DNA of 64,000 bases from an uncultured Alsobacter sp. (GCF_945952055.1 NZ_CAMFHB010000016.1:1-64000), one strand, 5' to 3'. Counted from the stretch's first letter, positions 47,009 to 56,203 are shown. The notes: generated by a model from the letters alone, not told the origin. Made by a program: numbers and translations.

Positions 47009-47944
47009 TCAGGCCTTGCGCGGGTCGCGGCGCGTATGGCGCAGGTACCCGGTCGTCGCGATCACCGACACGATGAACATCAGCACCGCCAGCGCCGAGC
47101 CGTAGCCGAGGTCCAGGAAGTCGATCGTCGTCTTGTGGATGTACATGGCGAGCGTCTCGGTCGAGTGGCCCGGCCCGCCATTGGTCATGGCGTAGGGAAT
47201 GTCGAAGGTCTGGATCGCCGTGATGGTGCGGAAGATGAGCGCCACCACGATCGCGGGGCGCAGCATCGGCAGCGTGATCTCGACGAACTGCTGCCACTTG
47301 CCGGCGCCGTCGATCTCGGCCGCCTCGTAGAGCGACTTTGGGATGGTCTGCAGGCCCGCCAGCAGCACCAGCGCCACGAAGCTCGAGGTCTTCCAGACAA
47401 TGGCGATGCAGGTGGCCGCGAAGGCGAAGGTGGGGTTCGTCAGCCACGGGATCGGCCCGATGCCGAAGAAGCCCAGCGCGTTGTTCACGAGGCCCTGGTT
47501 GTACTCGAAGAACCAGCGGAAGATGAGGCCGGCGAAGACGAGCGGCAGCGCCCAGGGCAGCAGCAGGCCGAGGCGCACCGGCCACTTGATGGAAAAGGGC
47601 TGGTTGGCCAGCAAGGCGAGCCCGAGCCCGACAATGACGGCGCCCGGCACGGTGATGACGATGTAGAGCACGGTGTTGAGCGTGCTCTCCCAGAAGCGCT
47701 CGTCGGAGAGCGCGCGGGCGTAGTGCTCGAGCCCGATGAAGGGCGTTCCCATCCAGGGCTGGGCGAGGTGGTAGAAGCGCACGCTCGTCGTGAGGAGCTC
47801 GATGATCGGGTAGAGCACGACCACGGCGAGCAGCAGGAAGGCCGGGGCCAGGAGGATGAACCCCAGCCGCCGTTCCGAGCGCTCCAGCGGGGAGAGCCGG
47901 GGCTTGGCCTTGGGAGGCGCCTTGTCGAGAGTGGCTGCGCTCAT
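47009..47944 (-). CDS. ABC sugar permease (MalF type)
   Basis: A 311-residue inner-membrane permease with six helices, the first at LGFILLAPAFLLLAVVVLYP (about residues 27-46). The EAA loop KSLYEAAEIDGAGKWQQFVEITLPML lies near 203-228. The gene is separated from the upstream binding-protein gene by 224 bases that contain a strong hairpin and a family A repeat. The frame stays open a further 28 codons into the repeat, but ATG 47944 is the better start because the repeat is unlikely to be coding. Confidence 0.92.
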   Translation of the reverse strand: MSAATLDKAPPKAKPRLSPLERSERRLGFILLAPAFLLLAVVVLYPIIELLTTSVRFYHLAQPWMGTPFIGLEHYARALSDERFWESTLNTVLYIVITVPGAVIVGLGLALLANQPFSIKWPVRLGLLLPWALPLVFAGLIFRWFFEYNQGLVNNALGFFGIGPIPWLTNPTFAFAATCIAIVWKTSSFVALVLLAGLQTIPKSLYEAAEIDGAGKWQQFVEITLPMLRPAIVVALIFRTITAIQTFDIPYAMTNGGPGHSTETLAMYIHKTTIDFLDLGYGSALAVLMFIVSVIATTGYLRHTRRDPRKA

Positions 47945-47997
47945 GGCGGGCGTCCTGGGCTGAAACGTCGTGCGTCGGTCGGCACGAACTCCCCGCT

Positions 47998-48086
47998 CGT
48001 CCTGCCCGGGCTTGGCCCGGGCATCCATGACTTCGCCGGGGCCGCGCTGAAGTCGTGGGTGGCCGGGCCAAGCCCGGCCATGACGG
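47998..48086. repeat. Palindromic repeat family A copy inside an operon
   Basis: A nearly perfect copy lying between the binding-protein and first permease genes of the sugar ABC operon. It keeps CGTCCTGCCCGGGCTTGGCC, the CATGACTTC / GAAGTCGTG pairing and GGCCGGGCCAAGCCCGGCC. Placement inside a transcription unit suggests it affects RNA processing or read-through. Confidence 0.8.
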
Positions 48087-48127
48087 CTGAGAGGATGGAG
48101 CTCACCGAAAAGGGTCCGGAGAGCCGT

Positions 48128-48161
48128 GCGGGAGGGACGGGGCGGACCCCGTCCCTCCCGC
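48128..48161 (-). terminator. 15-base-pair hairpin after the binding-protein gene
   Basis: GCGGGAGGGACGGGG (48128-48142) pairs perfectly with its complement (48147-48161) around a four-base CGGA loop, seven bases beyond the binding-protein stop on the minus strand. It has no U tract in that direction, so mRNA stabilisation of the upstream gene is more likely than full termination. Confidence 0.6.
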
Positions 48162-48168
48162 GCTCACG

Positions 48169-49431
48169 TCACTTGAAGATGGTGCCGAGCTTGGACTGCA
48201 TGTCCGCGAGCGCGGCGTCGGCGGTCTTCGTGCCGGCCAGGAACGAGTTCATGTTGGTGCGGATGATCTCCGACACCTCGTTGTAGCGCGGCGTGACCGG
48301 GCGCGAGCGGGCGGTCTGGACCACCGGCAGGGCATCCTTGAACCACGGGTTCGCCTTCAGCACGTCGGCATCCGTGTAGACGTCCGGGAACACCGGCAGG
48401 TGCGAGGCCAGGATCGCCTGCTGCTTAGAGACCTCCGGGCTCGACAGGTAGCGGATGAGCTTCACCGCCTCGGCCTTGTTCTTGGAGAAGGCCGTCACCG
48501 CGAGCTGCCAGCCGCCGATGCAGGTGGCCGACTTGCCGGCCTCGTAGGCGGGCATCGGCACGACGCCGGTCTTGCCCTTCACCTGGCTGTCGGCGTCGTT
48601 CTCGACGCGGTTCCAGACGAAGCCCCAGTTCATCGTCGAGACGAGCTGGCCGGCCTGGTAGTTCTGGCGCATGCGGTCGGTGACGATCTCGGCGATGTTG
48701 GTGGGCAGAACGCCAGCGGCCTTCAGGTCGCCCCACAGCTCGAAGGGCTTCTTGGCGATGTCGGCCGACAGGCTCAGCTTGCCGTTCTTGTCGGTGAGGT
48801 TGCCGCCCAGCTGCCACAGCGGGACGAGGTAGGTGCACACTGTGCCCTCGATGGGGGCGCCGGCCGTCTGGAACAGCGACAGGTTGGGGTTCTTCTCGCC
48901 GTCCTGGATCTTCTTGGAGGCGTCCTTCAGCTCGGCCCAGGTCTTGGGCGGCTGCACGCCGTACTTCTCGAACAGGTCCTTGCGGTAATAGAGGAACTGC
49001 GCGTCGGCGAAGTAGGGCAGGGCGATGACCTTACCGTCGACGATGTTGGCCTCGCGGTAGGCCGGCAGGTAGCGCGCCATGGTGGCGTCCTTGTCGGCGC
49101 CGAGATAGCTGTCGAGCGGCTCGGCCCATTGCGCGGCGGCCCACTGCGCCGGCCGGATCACGTCGATCAGCACCACGTCCAGCGAGCTGTCGCGCGAGGC
49201 CAGCACGGTGTTGAGGTACTGCTGCTGCTGCTCGGACGTGGCGCCGCCGACTTCGACCTCGACCTTCACGCCGGGGTTCTTGGCCATGTAGCCTTCGAGG
49301 ATCTGGCGCATGACGTCGGGGCGCTGCTGGCCGCCGGTGAAGATGCGCAGCTGCGTCTGGGCCAGCGCGCTCGACGCGCCGGCCAGGGCGAGCGCCGTGC
49401 CGGCGAGCGCGAAGGTGATGAACTTCCTCAT
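48169..49431 (-). CDS. ABC sugar-binding protein
   Basis: A 420-residue periplasmic protein of the family-1 (MalE/UgpB-like) class. A Sec signal occupies about residues 1-24 (FALAGTALALAGASSALAQ). The mature domain has LRIFTGGQQRPDVMRQILEGY, LDVVLIDVIRPAQWAAAQW, LYYRKDLFEKYGVQPPKTW and the C-terminal GGWQLAVTAFSKNKAEAVKLIRYLSS. The ligand is unknown; by context it may be sulfoquinovose or sulfoquinovosyl glycerol. The sequence shows no confirmed sulfonate site by eye. GGGAGGA precedes the ATG. It follows the ATPase gene by 22 bases. Confidence 0.92.
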   Translation of the reverse strand: MRKFITFALAGTALALAGASSALAQTQLRIFTGGQQRPDVMRQILEGYMAKNPGVKVEVEVGGATSEQQQQYLNTVLASRDSSLDVVLIDVIRPAQWAAAQWAEPLDSYLGADKDATMARYLPAYREANIVDGKVIALPYFADAQFLYYRKDLFEKYGVQPPKTWAELKDASKKIQDGEKNPNLSLFQTAGAPIEGTVCTYLVPLWQLGGNLTDKNGKLSLSADIAKKPFELWGDLKAAGVLPTNIAEIVTDRMRQNYQAGQLVSTMNWGFVWNRVENDADSQVKGKTGVVPMPAYEAGKSATCIGGWQLAVTAFSKNKAEAVKLIRYLSSPEVSKQQAILASHLPVFPDVYTDADVLKANPWFKDALPVVQTARSRPVTPRYNEVSEIIRTNMNSFLAGTKTADAALADMQSKLGTIFK

Positions 49432-49453
49432 GGTGGTGTCCTCCCGTTGTTTA

Positions 49454-50539
49454 TCAGGCTGTCAGGGCTTGCCCGCTTTGCGGGTCGAAGAGGTGGGCAT
49501 TCGCGAAGGCGCAGTCGACCGGGGTCGTGTCCCCGGGCTTCAGGCCGGCTTCCGCGGGGAAGCGGCCGGTGAACAGGGCGTCGCCGAGGCGCAAGAGCAC
49601 GAGCGTTTCGGACCCGAGCGGCTCCACCAGCTCGACGCCGGCCGGCACGCTCGAGGGGCCACCCGCGCCGGGCTTCACGTGCTCCGGCCGCAGGCCGAGC
49701 ACCACGCGCCGACCGGCGGCCGGCTGGAGGCGCTGGCGCGCCTCCGGGCTCACCGGCACGCTGAGCCCCTGGCCGAGAGACAGGCGGCTGATGCCGGCAT
49801 CGACGTCCGTCTCGGCGAAATTCATGGGCGGCGAGCCGATGAAGCCGGCGACGAAGCGGTTGACGGGCCTGGCGTAGCAGGTGTTCGGGCTGGCGAACTG
49901 CTGCAGGTAGCCACCCTTCAGGATCGCGATGCGGTCGGCCAGCGTCATCGCCTCGATCTGGTCGTGGGTGACGTAGACGATCGTCGTGCCGAACCGCTGA
50001 TGCAGCTTCTTGATCTCGATGCGCATCTCGGCCCGCAGCTGGGCGTCGAGGTTCGAGAGCGGCTCGTCGAAGAGGAAGACCTTTGGGCGGCGCACGATGG
50101 CCCGGCCCATGGCCACGCGCTGGCGCTGCCCGCCGGAGAGCTGGCCCGGCTTGCGCTCGAGCAGATGCCCGATCTGCAGGATGTCGGACGCCTCGCGGAC
50201 GAGCTTCTCCATCTCCGGCTTCGGCGTGCCGCGCATGCGCAGCCCGAAGGCGATGTTCTCGGCCACCGTCTTGTGCGGGTAGAGGGCGTAGTCCTGGAAC
50301 ACCATGGCGATGTCGCGCTCGCGCGGGGGCAGGTCGTTCACGACCTTGCCGCCGATGGCGATCTCACCGTCGCTGACGCTCTCCAGGCCCGCGATCATGC
50401 GCAAGAGCGTCGACTTGCCGCAGCCAGACGGCCCGACCAGCACGGCGAACTCGCCGTCGTCGACGGTGATGTCGATGCCGTGGATCACGTCGACACGGCC
50501 AAAGGACTTGCGGACCGAACGGATTTCGACTGCCGCCAC
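49454..50539 (-). CDS. ABC sugar importer ATPase (MalK/UgpC type)
   Basis: A 361-residue ATPase. Walker A GPSGCGKST (about residues 36-44), Q loop VFQDYALYPHKT, signature LSGGQRQRVAMGRAI, Walker B VFLFDEPLSNLDA and the switch His in YVTHDQIEAM are all present. A C-terminal regulatory (TOBE-type) domain spans about 240-361. The GTG at 50539 is preceded by GGGGGAGG six bases upstream, while the open extension to 50668 would cross the operator. It is the first gene of the leftward operon, unusually ahead of the binding protein. Confidence 0.92.
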   Translation of the reverse strand: MAAVEIRSVRKSFGRVDVIHGIDITVDDGEFAVLVGPSGCGKSTLLRMIAGLESVSDGEIAIGGKVVNDLPPRERDIAMVFQDYALYPHKTVAENIAFGLRMRGTPKPEMEKLVREASDILQIGHLLERKPGQLSGGQRQRVAMGRAIVRRPKVFLFDEPLSNLDAQLRAEMRIEIKKLHQRFGTTIVYVTHDQIEAMTLADRIAILKGGYLQQFASPNTCYARPVNRFVAGFIGSPPMNFAETDVDAGISRLSLGQGLSVPVSPEARQRLQPAAGRRVVLGLRPEHVKPGAGGPSSVPAGVELVEPLGSETLVLLRLGDALFTGRFPAEAGLKPGDTTPVDCAFANAHLFDPQSGQALTA

Positions 50540-50613
50540 GCGCCACCTCCCCCGTGCTGCCCAAAGGAGCACAAGCCCGGACGTTGCCGGACCGATGAGC
50601 CCACATTGCCCAA

Positions 50614-50634
50614 GTCTTGTAAAAGATACAAGAC
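50614..50634. promoter_or_regulatory. Operator palindrome of the sugar module (site 1)
   Basis: A perfect inverted repeat centred on CTTGTAAAAGATACAAG (50616-50632), extended by GT and AC on its flanks to 8 + 5 + 8 bases. It lies between the divergent ATPase gene (start 50539) and kinase gene (start 50705). The TTGTA...TACAA symmetry fits a HutC-type GntR repressor. A variant matching 18 of 21 positions lies at 58288-58308, beside the gntR gene. Confidence 0.8.
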
Positions 50635-50704
50635 CTGTTACGGTCCGTCTCGTCGCAGGGGGGGCCACGGGCTGCCCCGTCCGTCATGTTCATCGGGACG
50701 CACC

Positions 50705-51610
50705 ATGGCCGGCGTGCTGTGCGTGGGCATCGCCACGCAGGATTTTGTCTTCGGGCTCGACGCCATCCCGACCACGGCCGAGAAGCACCGGGCACGGGAC
50801 CTCGCGGTGGTGGGGGGCGGCATAGCAGCCAACGCCGCCGTGGCCGTGGCGCGACTCGGCGCCCGGGCCATGCTGGCCACCCGGCTGGGCGAGGACACCA
50901 CCGCCCGCGACATCGTGTCGGACCTCGAGGCCGAGGGCATCGACTGCAGCCTGTGCCGCCGCTTCCCCGGCCACCGCTCCTCGTCCTCCGCCGTCCTGGT
51001 CGACGCGCGGGGCGAGCGCATGGTCATCAACTATGCCGACGACACGCTTCCCGCCGACGCGGGCTGGCTGCCGCCCCGGCTGCCCGACGGCATCCGCGCG
51101 GTGATGGCCGACACGCGCTGGGAGGAGGGGGGCCTCGCCCTCTTCGCCGCGGCGCGCGCCTCCGGCGGCTACGGCGTGCTCGACGCCGACCGTGCCGTGC
51201 GCCATCCCGAGCTTCTCTCCGCGGCCACCCACGTGGCCTGGGCCGCGCAGGCCTTGCGCGAGGCCACCGGTCTCCAGGATCCGCGCGAGGGCCTCGCCGC
51301 CGCCGCAAAGCGGGCCGACACCTGGATGGCCGTGACCGACGGCGGCAACGGGGTCTGGTTCACCGAGGCCGGGGCCATCGCCCATGAGCCGGCGTTCCCG
51401 ATCGTCCCCGTCGACACGCTGGGCGCCGGCGACGTCTTCCACGGCGCGCTGGCGCTGGGGCTCGCCGAGGGGCGCGACGCGCGGGGCGCCGTGCGCTTCG
51501 CCTCCGCCGCCGCGGCACTGAAATGCACCCGCTTCGGCGGGCGGGCCGGCGCGCCGACGCGGGCCGAAGTCGATGCCTTCATGAACGACAGGACCAGGGA
51601 GAACGGGTGA
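50705..51610 (+). CDS. PfkB-family sugar kinase, candidate sulfofructose kinase
   Basis: A 301-residue ribokinase-fold kinase. The N-terminal GGGIAANAAVAVARLGARAML binding loop and the C-terminal anion-hole motif DTLGAGDVFHGAL (catalytic Asp243) are intact. The first position of a kinase-aldolase-isomerase-glycosidase operon and co-regulation with sulfolactate genes suggest that it phosphorylates a 6-deoxy-6-sulfo-ketose at C1, like YihV. A normal ketohexose or tagatose-6-phosphate kinase cannot be excluded. Its stop overlaps the aldolase start (TGATG), so the two are coupled. Confidence 0.88.
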   Translation: MAGVLCVGIATQDFVFGLDAIPTTAEKHRARDLAVVGGGIAANAAVAVARLGARAMLATRLGEDTTARDIVSDLEAEGIDCSLCRRFPGHRSSSSAVLVDARGERMVINYADDTLPADAGWLPPRLPDGIRAVMADTRWEEGGLALFAAARASGGYGVLDADRAVRHPELLSAATHVAWAAQALREATGLQDPREGLAAAAKRADTWMAVTDGGNGVWFTEAGAIAHEPAFPIVPVDTLGAGDVFHGALALGLAEGRDARGAVRFASAAAALKCTRFGGRAGAPTRAEVDAFMNDRTRENG

Positions 51611-52647
51611 TGGAGCTTTCCGCGGGCAAGATCTGGGGCATGCGCCGCATGGCCGACGCGCGCGGGCGGTTCAAGATGACCGCCGTGGACCAGCGTCCCC
51701 CCATCAAGGATCCGATCAAGGCCAAGCGCGGCACCGCCGAGGCGCCCTACGAGGACGTCTCGGGTTTCAAGCGCATGCTGATCGACGAACTGCAGGCCGA
51801 GTCCTCGGCCATGCTGCTCGATCCGCACTACGCGCTTCCCGGCGGCATGACGCTGCTGTCGCCGGCCAAGGGGCTGATCGTGACCCTGGAGGATTCGATC
51901 TTCCAGTCGACCCCGGGCGGCCGGCTCTCATCCGAGATCGACGACTGGTCGGTCGAGAAGATCAAGCGCTGCGGCGGCGACGCCGTGAAGGTGCTGGCCT
52001 GGTATCGCCCGGACGCCGACGCGTCGGTGAACCAGAAGCAGCAGGACTTCACGGCCCGCATCGGCGAGGCCTGCGCCCGCTACGACATCCCGTTCCTGTT
52101 CGAGCTGCTCGTCTATCCGTTGCCAAACGAGGCGAACCAGACGACGCAGTACATTGAGATGGCGGATAAAAAGTCCGAACTGGTGCTGGAGAGCGTGCGC
52201 GTCTTCGCGGACCGGAAGTTCGGCATCGACGTGTTCAAGCTCGAAAGCCCCGTGCCGGCGCGAAACGTGCCGCAGCAGGGCGAGGACAAGGCCGTCCAGC
52301 GCCTGTTCGACGAGATGGGCAAGCTTGCCGGACGTCCCTGGGTCATGCTCTCGGCGGGCGCGGGCATGGCCGAGTTCAAGGCGATCCTGGCCCATGCCTA
52401 TCGGGCGGGCGCCAGCGGCTACCTCGCCGGGCGCGCCATCTGGGCGAAGCCCTTCCAGCAGTTTCCCGACTGGGACGAGATCCAGGCCGGCCTGCGGCGC
52501 GACAGCATTCCCTACATGAAGGACATCAACGCGCTCACGGACGCCAAGGCGACACCCTGGTTCGCCCATCCGCGCTTCGGCGGCGCGGTCACGGTGCCCC
52601 ATTCGGACGGCGATTTCCGCCACCACTACGCCGGGTTCGGAGGCTGA
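51610..52647 (+). CDS. LacD-type class I aldolase, candidate sulfofructose-1-phosphate aldolase
   Basis: A 345-residue TIM-barrel aldolase of the tagatose-1,6-bisphosphate aldolase (LacD) family, the family to which YihT also belongs. Key segments are AVDQRPPIK near the start, GGDAVKVLAWYRPD (Lys127), the Schiff-base Lys210 in DVFKLESPV, and the phosphate-binding MLSAGAGMAEF and YLAGRAIW. It should cleave a ketose 1-phosphate into dihydroxyacetone phosphate and an aldehyde; in the sulfosugar reading the aldehyde is sulfolactaldehyde. The protein is longer than YihT (about 290). One base separates it from the isomerase. Confidence 0.88.
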   Translation: MELSAGKIWGMRRMADARGRFKMTAVDQRPPIKDPIKAKRGTAEAPYEDVSGFKRMLIDELQAESSAMLLDPHYALPGGMTLLSPAKGLIVTLEDSIFQSTPGGRLSSEIDDWSVEKIKRCGGDAVKVLAWYRPDADASVNQKQQDFTARIGEACARYDIPFLFELLVYPLPNEANQTTQYIEMADKKSELVLESVRVFADRKFGIDVFKLESPVPARNVPQQGEDKAVQRLFDEMGKLAGRPWVMLSAGAGMAEFKAILAHAYRAGASGYLAGRAIWAKPFQQFPDWDEIQAGLRRDSIPYMKDINALTDAKATPWFAHPRFGGAVTVPHSDGDFRHHYAGFGG

Positions 52648-52648
52648 C

Positions 52649-54055
52649 ATGGCCCCTCGCATCGGCGTCCTGCCGCTCGCCCGGCCGACTTTCGACGTCC
52701 CCTACGCCCAGGAGATGGCGGCCGCGGCCTTCGCGGCCCTCGACAAGGCCGGGATCGTGACCGTCGGCGGCCGGGACCTCCTGTTCGATGCCGACGCGAC
52801 CACGGCGGCCCTCGCGGCGCTGGCGGGCGAGGCGCTCGACCTCGTCCTGGTGATGCAGGTGACCTTCACCGACGCCACCATGACGGTGAAGATCGCCGAG
52901 ACGGTGTCCGCTCCCCTCGGCATCTGGGCCTTCCCGGAGCCGCGCATCGGCGGCCGGCTGCGCCTCAATGCCTTCTGCGGCCTGAACCTGGCGATGCACG
53001 CGCTCGGCCGGGCCGGCCGCAAGGCGGCGTGGCTCTATGCGGCGCCGGACGCACCCGAGGCCGCGGCGGACGTCGGGGCCATGGCGCAGGGCGGGCAGGG
53101 CGTCGTCGCGTCCGCCGAGCCCGTCGGCCACACGGCCGGCGCGGGCGCGGCGGCCCAGGCCGAGGCGGCGCTGGCGGCGCTGCGCGGCACGACGATCGGC
53201 CTCGTCGGCGAGCATCCCGCGGGCTTCGACACCTGCCGCTACGATCCGGCGGCGTTGAAGCAGCTTGTCGGGATGTCGGTCCAACCGATTCCGCTGACTC
53301 GCGTTTTCGACGGTGCAAGGGCGGTAGCGCAGCCTGAGGTTGAAAGTGCCCGGGCTGCGGCGGACGCCGCGATCTCGGGCCTCGAGGGCGTCGACCAGCC
53401 GCAGCTCGAGCGGTCGCTGCGCGTGTTCCGGGCGCTCGAGGGCATCGTCGGCGAAGGCAAGCTGAAGGGCCTCGCCGTCCGCTGCTGGCCCGAGATGTTC
53501 ACCGACTATGGCTGCGCCGCCTGCGGCCCGATGGGCATGATGACAGGGGCTGGGGTCCCCTGCGCCTGCGAGGCCGACGTCTACGGCGCGGTCACCTCGC
53601 TGCTGCTGCAGAACCTCGCCGGCGCGCCGTCCTGGCTGGTCGACATCGTCGACATGGACGCGGCGTCCAACACCGGGGTGTTCTGGCATTGCGGCTCCGC
53701 CCCGATCGGCATGGCGGACTCCGCCACGCCGCCGCGGGCCCAGATCCACACGAACCGCAAGATGCCGCTGCTGGCCGAGTTCACGCTGAAGCCCGGCCGG
53801 TTCACGGCCTGCCGGATCAGCCAGGCGAAGAACGACACCAAGCTGGTGATCGCCGGCGGCGAGGTCCTCGCCGCGCCCATGAGCTTCACCGGAACCTCCG
53901 GCGTGGTGCGCTTCGACCGGCCCGCCGGCGAGGTCGCCGCCGCCCTGATGGGCCAGCAACTCGAGCACCACGTCGCCATGGCCTATGGCGACCACCGCGA
54001 AGCCCTGCGGGCGGTCGGCGAGAAGCTCGCGATCCCCGTCGTCGAAATCGCCTGA
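52649..54055 (+). CDS. L-fucose/arabinose isomerase-like aldose-ketose isomerase
   Basis: A 468-residue protein of the FucI/AraA-like superfamily. The C-terminal half carries the expected metal-binding region: CGPMGMMTG followed by CACEADVYGAVTSLL (Glu308), VDIVDMDAAS (Asp332/Asp335) and FWHCGSAP (His347). Isomerases of this superfamily, not only the YihS type, are known to interconvert sulfoquinovose and sulfofructose in some sulfoglycolytic bacteria. By operon position it should make the ketose used by the kinase. A different deoxy-sugar substrate remains possible. Confidence 0.85.
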   Translation: MAPRIGVLPLARPTFDVPYAQEMAAAAFAALDKAGIVTVGGRDLLFDADATTAALAALAGEALDLVLVMQVTFTDATMTVKIAETVSAPLGIWAFPEPRIGGRLRLNAFCGLNLAMHALGRAGRKAAWLYAAPDAPEAAADVGAMAQGGQGVVASAEPVGHTAGAGAAAQAEAALAALRGTTIGLVGEHPAGFDTCRYDPAALKQLVGMSVQPIPLTRVFDGARAVAQPEVESARAAADAAISGLEGVDQPQLERSLRVFRALEGIVGEGKLKGLAVRCWPEMFTDYGCAACGPMGMMTGAGVPCACEADVYGAVTSLLLQNLAGAPSWLVDIVDMDAASNTGVFWHCGSAPIGMADSATPPRAQIHTNRKMPLLAEFTLKPGRFTACRISQAKNDTKLVIAGGEVLAAPMSFTGTSGVVRFDRPAGEVAAALMGQQLEHHVAMAYGDHREALRAVGEKLAIPVVEIA

Positions 54056-54078
54056 CGCCCGCGCCCGGAGACCACGCC

Positions 54079-56175
54079 TTGAGCATCCTGCCGCTTCCCG
54101 AGGAGCCCTTCTGGTCGCGCCTGCCGGCCCTCTCCGCCGCCGGCGGCGCCACCCGGGCGGGCGACGGAACATTCGTCCTGCCGACCGATGCGGGCGACCT
54201 GCTGATCGACGCGCTCGCCGACGGCGTCCGCCTGCGGATCGGCACGCAGGGGCCCGCCTATCCGATCCTGGTGGGCGAACCCCGGATCGAGCCGGCCACG
54301 ATCGACGCCAATGTCGACCGGACCGTCATCGCCTGGGGCGCTTTCCGCCTGACGCTGGGCTATGCCCCGCTCACGGTGCGGCTGGAGAAGAACGGGCGCC
54401 TGGTCCAGCAGTCCGCCACCGACGGGCATTTCGTCCGTGAGCATCGGCTTCCGCCCTTCGCACGGCGTCCCGAGGGCGGCTGGTTCGCGGCCCTCGACCT
54501 GGCGGCCGGCGAGCCGGTCTACGGCCTCGGCGAGAAGTGGGGCCGGCTGGACAAGCGCGGGCAGCTCGTCCGATCCCTTGTGTTCGACGCCCTCGGCGTC
54601 AATGGCGAGCGCGCCTACAAGAACGCCCCGTTCGCCTGGTCGCCGGGCGCCGTCGGCCGTTCGGGCTGGGGTGTCTTCACCCACACGCCCGCCACGGTGA
54701 CGCACGCCGTTGGGTTCGATTTGTGGTCCCAGCGTTCCTACGCCATCGTCGTCGAGGACCCCGGTCTCGACCTCTTCATCATGGCCGGCGGCGACGGAGC
54801 CGAGATCCTGCGGGCCTACACCGGCCTGACGGGACGCGCTCCGCTGCCGCCCTATTGGTCGCTCGGGACCATTCTCTCCAAGGCCTACTACCGCACGGCC
54901 GACGAGATCCTGGAGGCCGCCCGCGAGGTGCGTCGCCGCGGCGTGCCGTGCGACACCATCACCTTCGACGGGCGCGCGTGGCAGGACACCGACACGCGCT
55001 TCCACTTCTTCTTCGACCCGAAGCGCTACCCCGATCCCAGGCCCGTCTTCGCCGAGCTCAAGGCGCTCGGCTTCAAGATCTGCATCTGGGAGTATCCGCT
55101 CGTCTCCGTGGACGGGCCGTACTTCGCCGATTTCGCCGCCAAGGGATGGCTTCTCAAGGACCGGCGCACGGGCGAGCCGTTCCGCTACGCCTTCGATCCG
55201 GAGCCCTTCGGCAAGGTGCTCACGCAGCTCCCGGACTCTGGCATTCTCGATTTCACCCATCCGGACGCCTACGCCTGGTGGTGCGACGCGCACCGCGAGC
55301 TCTTCGCGCTCGGTGTCGACATGGTGAAGTCGGACTTCGGCGAGCAGGTAGAGCCCGATTGCGTCGCCCACAACGGCGACACCGGCGACCGCCTGCACAA
55401 CGTCTATCCGCTGCTCTACAACAAGTGCGTCCACGAGGCGGCCGAGGCCTACGCCTCGCCGGACGGCGCGTTCCTGTTCGGCCGCGCGGGCTGGGCCGGC
55501 AGCCAGCGCTATCCCGTGCAATGGGGCGGCGATCCGCAGGCCGACTGGGAGGGGCTGGCGGCGTCCATCCGCGGCGGTCTGTCCTGGGGCCTGTCCGGCG
55601 GGCCGTTCCACGCCAGCGACATCGGTGGCTTCTACAAGGACCGCCGTGACCCGGAACTCTATGTCCGGTGGACGCAGGCGGCCCTGTTCATCTCCCACTT
55701 CCGCTTCCACGGCATCGGCGAGCGCGAGCCCTGGGCCTACGGGCCTGAGGCGGAAGCGGCGATCCGGCAGGCGCTGGACCTGCGCTACCGCCTGCTGCCC
55801 TATCTCTGGCAGGCCGTCGAGGAGGCGTCGCGCTGCGGTCTTCCCGTCCAGCGCGCCATGGTCCTGGCTTTCCCGGACGATCCGGCGGCCCGCGGCTTCG
55901 ACGAGCAGTGGATGTGCGGACCGGACCTTCTGGTCGCGGCCTGCCCGCGCCCCGGCGGCGAGGTGGAGGTCTACCTGCCCCACGGCCGCTGGCGACGGTT
56001 CCCGACGGGCGGCGAGGCGATCGAGGGCGGGCGCGTGCTCAGGCTCACGCTGGCGCTCGACGAGATCGCCGTCTTCGCCCGGGAGGGCGCGCGGATCCCG
56101 ATGGGGCCCGCGACGACGCATTCCACGGCAACGACCGGCGGCAGGCCGGTCGTGGAGACTTATTGGGAAGGCTGA
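54079..56175 (+). CDS. GH31 alpha-glycosidase (YicI-like)
   Basis: A 698-residue retaining glycosidase starting at TTG 54079, with GGAG nine bases upstream. The catalytic nucleophile is Asp419 in VKSDFGE and the acid/base is Asp485 in WGGDPQADW. Other typical GH31 parts are LGEKWGRLDKRG and GLSWGLSGGPFHASDIGGF. The active-site segment FDGRAWQDTDTRFHFFFD (297-314) follows the YicI alpha-xylosidase pattern and lacks the QDW...R..W residues that bind sulfonate in YihQ sulfoquinovosidases. No signal peptide, so it acts on an imported glycoside. It ends the operon. Confidence 0.88.
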   Translation: MSILPLPEEPFWSRLPALSAAGGATRAGDGTFVLPTDAGDLLIDALADGVRLRIGTQGPAYPILVGEPRIEPATIDANVDRTVIAWGAFRLTLGYAPLTVRLEKNGRLVQQSATDGHFVREHRLPPFARRPEGGWFAALDLAAGEPVYGLGEKWGRLDKRGQLVRSLVFDALGVNGERAYKNAPFAWSPGAVGRSGWGVFTHTPATVTHAVGFDLWSQRSYAIVVEDPGLDLFIMAGGDGAEILRAYTGLTGRAPLPPYWSLGTILSKAYYRTADEILEAAREVRRRGVPCDTITFDGRAWQDTDTRFHFFFDPKRYPDPRPVFAELKALGFKICIWEYPLVSVDGPYFADFAAKGWLLKDRRTGEPFRYAFDPEPFGKVLTQLPDSGILDFTHPDAYAWWCDAHRELFALGVDMVKSDFGEQVEPDCVAHNGDTGDRLHNVYPLLYNKCVHEAAEAYASPDGAFLFGRAGWAGSQRYPVQWGGDPQADWEGLAASIRGGLSWGLSGGPFHASDIGGFYKDRRDPELYVRWTQAALFISHFRFHGIGEREPWAYGPEAEAAIRQALDLRYRLLPYLWQAVEEASRCGLPVQRAMVLAFPDDPAARGFDEQWMCGPDLLVAACPRPGGEVEVYLPHGRWRRFPTGGEAIEGGRVLRLTLALDEIAVFAREGARIPMGPATTHSTATTGGRPVVETYWEG

Positions 56176-56203
56176 GGCGAGAGCGCAGCATCCCTGTGAG
56201 CGC

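Noticed and set aside
46152-48071. A single 639-codon frame that could be read as a fused permease
   Set aside because: The second half is an ordinary MalG-type permease, but the first half is out of frame with the real MalF-type permease. The two genes are separate and adjacent.
49310-51610. A 766-codon plus-strand frame running into the kinase gene
   Set aside because: Only the part after 50705 is kinase; the earlier part is antisense to the ABC ATPase and crosses the operator. The ATG at 50705 gives a standard PfkB length.
54079-56175. Calling the GH31 enzyme a confirmed sulfoquinovosidase
   Set aside because: The residues that bind sulfonate in known sulfoquinovosidases are not found where expected, so only a GH31 glycosidase call is safe.
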